Shown here in pieces: positions 58,357-64,000 of a DNA stretch of 64,000 nucleotides. The translations under genes and the position numbers were made by a program. Source of the DNA: Scleroderma bovista (Eukaryota > Basidiomycota > Agaricomycetes > Boletales > Sclerodermataceae); the NCBI GenBank assembly GCA_037178675.1, contig JAYMGJ010000206.1, positions 62,001 to 126,000 on the forward strand, read 5' to 3'. Below the pieces are notes generated by a model. That model saw only the letters and a program-made list of their open reading frames with translations, made no database searches and was not told the DNA's origin. The stretch's first letter is position 1, and the number at the start of each line of letters is the position of its first letter.

Positions 58357-60012
58357 ATGGCAATAGCCGTCGGATCTCCGATACCAGCAGATCAACTTGG
58401 TCCGTTGGAGCCGCTAATAGCAGGAATTCAGTTTGTATTGCAAAATCGCGGTGGGTGTACTCGTTCTTTTAATAAAGAAATCATGCGCTGAATTATATAA
58501 ACTACAGTGGCAATTACGGTCCTCTTATTCTATGATTATTGTGAGCAAACGCGCGTCCATCTTGCTGGAGACGGAGTGTTGTTGACGATGCAATGCACTA
58601 GTCATCACCCTAGATGATGAGGTGTGTACTACATTGTCTCTGTTTTCTTTCCTCCTCACCTGACAGCTCCATTACTCGCTCTCAGATCGAATTCATCTGG
58701 GTATATCCCCTGTATGAATGCTGCTTATTTTGGCTGACACGACCACTACAGAAACGTTTAAGTTGGAACTCGTCCACTGTGTTATATATATTCGTACGAA
58801 TTTCCTTGGTGTATGGCATTGACGGGTTCTGACCGCAGGCTGGGATAGCTTCGGTACTTCGGAACATTGTATAATTTGTAAGTCCATTTTTTATACGATG
58901 CATCGCCCACTGACGCTTTCATCCATAGCACCGCCACTGCCTGTGCGTATGGCAACCTTCGTTATTTTACTTCAGGCGCTGACGATCAGGGAAGTCATGT
59001 TCATCCCCAAAACAGACGAAGTGAGTGTGGAATAAAAATGCGCACTAATTACATCAGCTGAAGCACTATAGACGTACGATATTGTTTCGATTCTGAGAAT
59101 GTGCTACTGAACTTCAAGTACACCGGTGTGATTATCTAGCTGTATGTGATATCTAGCCACGCCTCCTCTTTATTAACAAAATGACAGGCCAATTTACCTT
59201 CGGCTCTGAAGCTTGGGTGGGTTCTGTTATTTGGTGGGTGGTACAAGGTAAAGTTACAATTCCATCATCTTGCATGGTCTTGCCGAAGATATCACAGTGA
59301 TACTACAGCTGCGCCTTTACGCTCTTTACGGTTGCTCGAAGAAGCTTCTGGTCCCGATGGTGATATTATTTGCCGCAGAGGTTGGTCCCATGCTGTGGAT
59401 CCTGATCGGAACCAGTCTTCTACGTTCTTGTTCGTCGTTGGCTTTCATTAGGATTTCCGCCGTTACAGATTCTGATCTCTGCCGCAGATACATTTTCCGA
59501 GCACATTTACATTACAGGAGACTATTACCACGATATAGAACTGTGTTCTGGTGAAATCGTCCCTGCATATGCACACATATGGGTCCCTTCTTTTGCTTTC
59601 GACGCAATTCTGGCCATTCTTGCTGTCTGGGCGGGTATCCAGCACTCAAGGCAGCAGTCTTATGCCCGGTCGAGGTTTAACAAGTCACGGCTAGTCGATA
59701 TTCTGATCCACGGAAATGTGATATACTTCATCAGGTGGGTGCTCTCATGTCATCGCTGAATAGAATTTGACAATAAGAGGCAGTCCTCTCGTCACATTCA
59801 TTCTCCTCCTCAAAGCGGGTGTGAGCCAAGACCTTACGTGGTTTGCCGACACACTCCTCTTCAGAGCGCCAATCGCAATCTCTGCTGGTTGCCGGCTTAT
59901 CCTCTCGATCCGACGGGTGACAGGTTCCTCGACTAAGCAATACACCTCTATGTCTACGTGGGGTACCTCGAGCACGGCTGTTGCTGGGCGTAGCACTAGC
60001 CAGGGCCCCTAG
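58357..60012 (+). CDS. DUF6533-type seven-helix membrane protein, B9
   Basis: Exon 1 starts MAIAVGSPIPADQLG. Later exons encode VAITVLLFYDY, FITLDDE, IEFIW, KRLSWNSSTVLYIF, LRYFGTLYN, FTFGSEAWVGSVIWWVVQ, VILQLRLYALYGCSKKLL and HIWVPSFAFDAILAILAVWAG, then SPLVTFILLLK. Splice sites correspond to those of B7 and frame is kept. The most divergent of the B copies in its extracellular-type loop (59530-59570). Function unknown. Confidence 0.75.
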
Positions 60013-61880
60013 GCGGATTTGTGCAGGACTTCTGGCGATGGGGAAATGGAGATGAGGCTGGATGCATTGATTGGAAAGATCTGTCTGTTTGAGATCTTCA
60101 TTGTAGCCAATGGCACCGATCTTGATCTGTTGCAGGAAGACGCACGCTGCGTTCTTCACCCTCCTACTCGAAGTAAATAGTTGGTTTATGGATGACTAGG
60201 GCGTCGCCATGGACGGCTTCACGGCCACGTGGAGATGTTCCTCCATCTCCGATATCGGTGCTCACTAGGCTGTGGTCTGACTCCCACCTTGCATGGTCTT
60301 TCCTTCTCGAGTATATTCCGTGAAATGCAATCTTGTTACCGATTATAGCGGTTTGCAAAAGGAAACCCAATTTCGTCCCAGAACTGCCAAGAAGGACCCC
60401 GGAAGCAGTCCTAGACACATTTGGTTAACGCGACTTAGTCTTAGTAGTAGCTGCTGGATCCTTGTTGACCACCTCCTGCTACATACAACGTATCTTTCGC
60501 CGCATTGTTTCTATTTTCTTTCCTTCTTACTCGACAGCTCCATTATTCACTCTCAGATTGAATTTATCTGGGTATATCGTTTACATGGATTCCTGCTTGG
60601 CCGACACGACCACTACAGAAGCGTCCAAGTTGGAAGTTGACCACTGTGTTATGTGTTTTCGTGCGAACTTCTTTGGTGTTTATGACATTGACGGCTTCTG
60701 ACCGCAGGCTTGGATATCGGGGTGTTTGCATTTCAGCCAAAGGTGGGGTCTGACTTGGCTCATATATTTGTCTATTAAGGTGGCATGAGTTCGTCCTAGA
60801 TTGATCCGCACTCTGTCAGATGGTAGAAGGTCGAGGTGGCTTACGAACGCATATGGACATCGTGCTCAGTCGGAGGAAGTTGGGTGGAACTGTTACAAAG
60901 CGGAATAAATCTTCCCCATCCACCGTATCTGGTACGAGCCATGTGCCCCACTTTGTTGAGTCCATTTCGTCTCTCGTCGGTTGAATCCAGTGTCTTCTTA
61001 GCTCCATGCTGCCAAAAACCATCCAGAGCTCGGGTTTAAGGCGCCCTCTACATGCGAGTTATGGAACCGTGTTTTTGGTCACCCTTATTTTTTGTCACTG
61101 CTTGATGGCAGGTATGTTTTGTTATACGCACAAAAGAATTCTTGGTGTACATAAATACTTTGGCTTCCTTTGTCTAATTGGGGTGAATCACAGCTACATT
61201 ATTTTCGCTGGGCGACCTCCTTGGTTGTCGTTTTCCCTGATTCATACATGCAATTGGCCCCTCGACCACAATTGACCTCGCATTCTGCTACGTATATACT
61301 CCAAACGGTCAGTGATGGGATTTGCAAATCAGCGTTCAGGATACCTGATGACTTTCTGTTCGTCGCATGGAGTGTGGCAATGCTACGTTCTGATCACCGG
61401 CAAGTTCTTGCGATGCAGTTATGAAACAACGACGACCAAGGACAGAACGTTCAAGACCATTCAACTCACCCTATGCATTGCGCACGAATGTTTTACCGGT
61501 CGCTCGCTATTTGACCTGGCTCTCCGTGCGGGGCGTTGAAAGTAATGCGAGGGGTGGTCCGTATAGGGTCTGTGCTCCGTGCTGGAAAATAATGTGTGCG
61601 AAAAAAGTGCCCGTCACTACTAGGTCCCTGTTTGGCAACTTGCGGTGATAATGAAGTGCAGTCAAGTAAGTGGTCATACATATATAGATGCTTTGTGTCT
61701 CCTGTGCTGCACACGAGTTGATATCCGTGCTGGCGAACTGCCGCTTTTCTATATGTAGTATCTTGACTTCGAGGTTCAGACGACCAGCGCTTTTATCTCT
61801 CTACAGATCACTGTGTGCGATGTATAAAGGAACCATGCTATCGAGGCCGCACCTGGAGATTTAACCTCTCGGTACCTACT
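60013..61880 (+). pseudogene. B9 flank, DUF6533 exon fragment and A10 upstream region
   Basis: Around 60540-60660 B-type exons IEFIW and KRPSWKLTTVLCVF-like survive without neighbours, the same arrangement as at 49675-49800. The remainder repeats the upstream region of A6. No complete gene. Confidence 0.5.
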
Positions 61881-63504
61881 ATGTCGTGATCCGACGATCC
61901 TGGTGGATGAGCTCCCTTTGTTCTGGTCAGATGTCCAGCTGACCCAAGTGGCTCGCCGTAGGTGTACTACTGATCCACTGCGATATCTTCAAAGTTGAAA
62001 ACATGCGTATCAGTGGCTATTTTGGTGGTTTTACTGTATGATTACTGTGAGTCACTAGGCGTGCAAATATCTGAGAATCTCTCGTTGACAAGGCGTTGCA
62101 CTAGTTCTAACCCTTGATCAGGAAGTGTGTAACATTGTCATCTCCCTGTTACCTTACCTATCCCAATCATCCTTTTCATCTGGGTATCGACTTTGTTTTT
62201 TTTGGCATCTGGGGACCTGATACTGACATGGGATACAGAGACAAAGTTGGAAACTATCCAGTGGACTATACATATTCGTGCGGATTTCTTTACTGCATAG
62301 GCTCTCAGTAGTTTGACTCCTAGGTTGGGATAGGTTCGGTATTTCGGAATTTTGTATAACCTGTGAGCCATTTCTTTGTGCATTGTGGTGCATTGTAAAC
62401 TGAAGCTCGTACTACTGCAAACCTATAGGGTCACTACAATCTGTGAGTAGGAATATGATTTGTATTCGCAATATTGATCTCTTTTTCCCTGAAGTGGTAC
62501 TTTTACTGCAGTCGATCCCGGTGAGTTTTGATTAAATCCTTCGCAGTAGTTCAGCTAAGCCACGACAGTTGTACGATGTTGTTTCAGTTCCGAATCTAAG
62601 GATGTATTACTAAATCTTCGTGGTTGGGGTTTATGATTAGATGTATGTGAGACTAGTGCTACTGTTGACTCTGACTTTATTCACAAAACTTAGGCAGCTT
62701 CACCTTAAACCTTCAACCATGGGCAAGTTCTGTGATTTGGTGGTCAGTGCAAGGTAGTGTTACACTCTACACACAATACAGTCTTGCCATTGAAAATGGG
62801 TCACCCACAGGGATACTACAAATGTGGCTTTACGCACTGTACCATTGCTCTAAGAAGCTTCTGGTCTTCATGGCCACTTTTTGTTGGGGAAGTTGGTTCC
62901 ATGGTGTGGATATTGATTTTAAGCAATCCCTTAAGTAAGTCATGATACACTATTGGCTTTCATCAAGACTTCATCTACAACAAGCTCTGACTGCTGTGAC
63001 AGGGATAACATCATCTCTTTCCCGGGATATACTGATCTCTGTCTCAGTGAATTGCCTGGAGGGTTTACGACCAGCTGGATCTCTTGTCTTGTTTTTGAGG
63101 CTACGTTATGTTTACTTGCCATCTATGCTGGTATCAAACACTCGAGGGGACCATCATATGGTCAATGAAAACCAACAGACCACGATTGATTGATGTCCTT
63201 ATCCAGGGAAATGTCATATATTCCCTCAGGTTAGTTTTCTGGTGTCATTCCTGTAAGTAAGCTGATGTTGAGACACAGTCCTCTCGTAATGTTTATCTTG
63301 CTTGTGATACCCTCGCCTAACAGGCTCGCGGTTCAGTTGTTGGCAGGTGACCTTCTCTTCAGTGCATCATTCACGATTTTGGCTGGCTGTCATCTTATCC
63401 TTTCGGTCAGAGAGGCAGCTTCCTCGCTTCAGTTGGACCAGTCAGTTTCTAACTTCCCATCAACGGTCGTTTTTGGAGGTAGAAGTAATTTAAGTCACGC
63501 ATAG
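61881..63504 (+). pseudogene. A10: A-subfamily DUF6533 gene, start and core exon lost
   Basis: The conserved first exon is damaged: ATG TCG is followed at once by TGA where relatives have MATVNGSPIP. About 11 bases covering the acceptor and first codons of the IEFIW exon are missing near 62176. Later exons (LQMWLYALYHCSKKLL, CLVFEATLCLLAIYAG, TILAGCHLILSVREA) are mostly open. A transcript could exist, but not a normal protein. Confidence 0.75.
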
Positions 63505-64000
63505 GAAAATGTTTGAGGCTGTTGTGGGAATTCGACATGTATCGTGATGACTTCATGTGTCCAATGCAACCAATACACACCAGTATTCAGTGAGTGAAGG
63601 TGTAGGCTATATCAGTTAAGTTTCTTGTCAGAGCACTCTATTGCCATCATGGCGAAGAACTGATCCCAAGTTCGTGGATCCCTTCAAAGCTAATACTCAG
63701 ATATGGCAGTCATTATAGTGCAAGGTAGTGGGTACTAGGTCCTATTATCAGCACTCGCCGGCCTGTCATCTTTGCCATAGTTGTCCTAGTCTGTACCGCC
63801 TTCTTGTGCTGAGTTTTGAATGAGGGGCCAACTCCAGAATGCTAAAAAGTAACTTTCTCTAAAATGGTGGAGCATCGACATCACTGACCACTTCTCTGGT
63901 GAAAGAGCCCCGTAAACCTTGGGAACTTGTAGGCCAGTAGGCCCTGGCTGCATAAGGTTCATGCATGGTCAATGCAGCGAGTCATCAATATGTTATGTAA
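63505..64000. other. 3' flank of A10
   Basis: Matches the beginning of the A-to-B spacer (ctgatcccaagttcgtgga near 63660), so another B unit may follow beyond the window. Confidence 0.5.

Noticed and set aside
1..64000. CRISPR arrays, rRNA genes, bacterial-type operons
   Set aside because: None seen; intron structure and gene families are eukaryotic and fungal, and the tandem repeats lack spacer architecture.

Overview
The window reads as nuclear DNA of a mushroom-forming basidiomycete (Agaricomycetes). Genes are broken by many 45-60 bp GT-AG introns, some exons are only 14-30 bp, and the families present (DUF6533 seven-helix proteins, a HET-domain protein, a BTB protein, an intron-bearing integrase-core gene) are ones known to expand in that class. 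Gene models were spliced by hand; every model called intact keeps phase across all of its introns.

Left part, 1-5 kb: a 102/103-bp minisatellite, then an intact five-exon integrase-core gene (554 aa) head-to-head with a BTB/POZ gene. From 5 to 14 kb lies a lipid block: an ELO exon-1 relic, an intact elongase, an elongase pseudogene, an OLE1-type delta-9 desaturase fused to cytochrome b5, and a divergent third elongase. A 739-bp TIR element sits in the shared OLE1/elongase intergenic region. Elongation and desaturation of fatty acyl-CoA are successive ER-membrane steps, so the clustering makes functional sense.

From 15.5 to 22.1 kb are three copies of an unusual GTPase: an N-terminal MGxxxS myristoylation-type motif, a long charged coiled coil, and a G domain with GISGSGKSS, DIPG and RSKAD motifs that resembles immunity-related (IRG/IIGP-type) GTPases. 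The first copy is dead and the other two are intact near-duplicates. A 333-aa epoxide-hydrolase-type alpha/beta hydrolase follows, and a relic of its 3' end beside the second GTPase shows that the duplicated segment once carried both genes. Then come a large Btz-domain (CASC3/Barentsz-like) protein, a decayed HET gene and an intact cytochrome P450.

The right half (28-63.5 kb) is an alternating array of two subfamilies of DUF6533-type membrane proteins, called A and B here. Order: A1, B2, A3 (5' truncated), B4, B5, A6, B7, A8 (frameshifted), B9, A10 (start and an exon lost). All five B copies look open, while three of five A copies are broken. Two TA-flanked TIR elements sit between units. One carries a solo-LTR-like insert; the other carries two tRNA-derived SINE-like sequences in opposite orientation.
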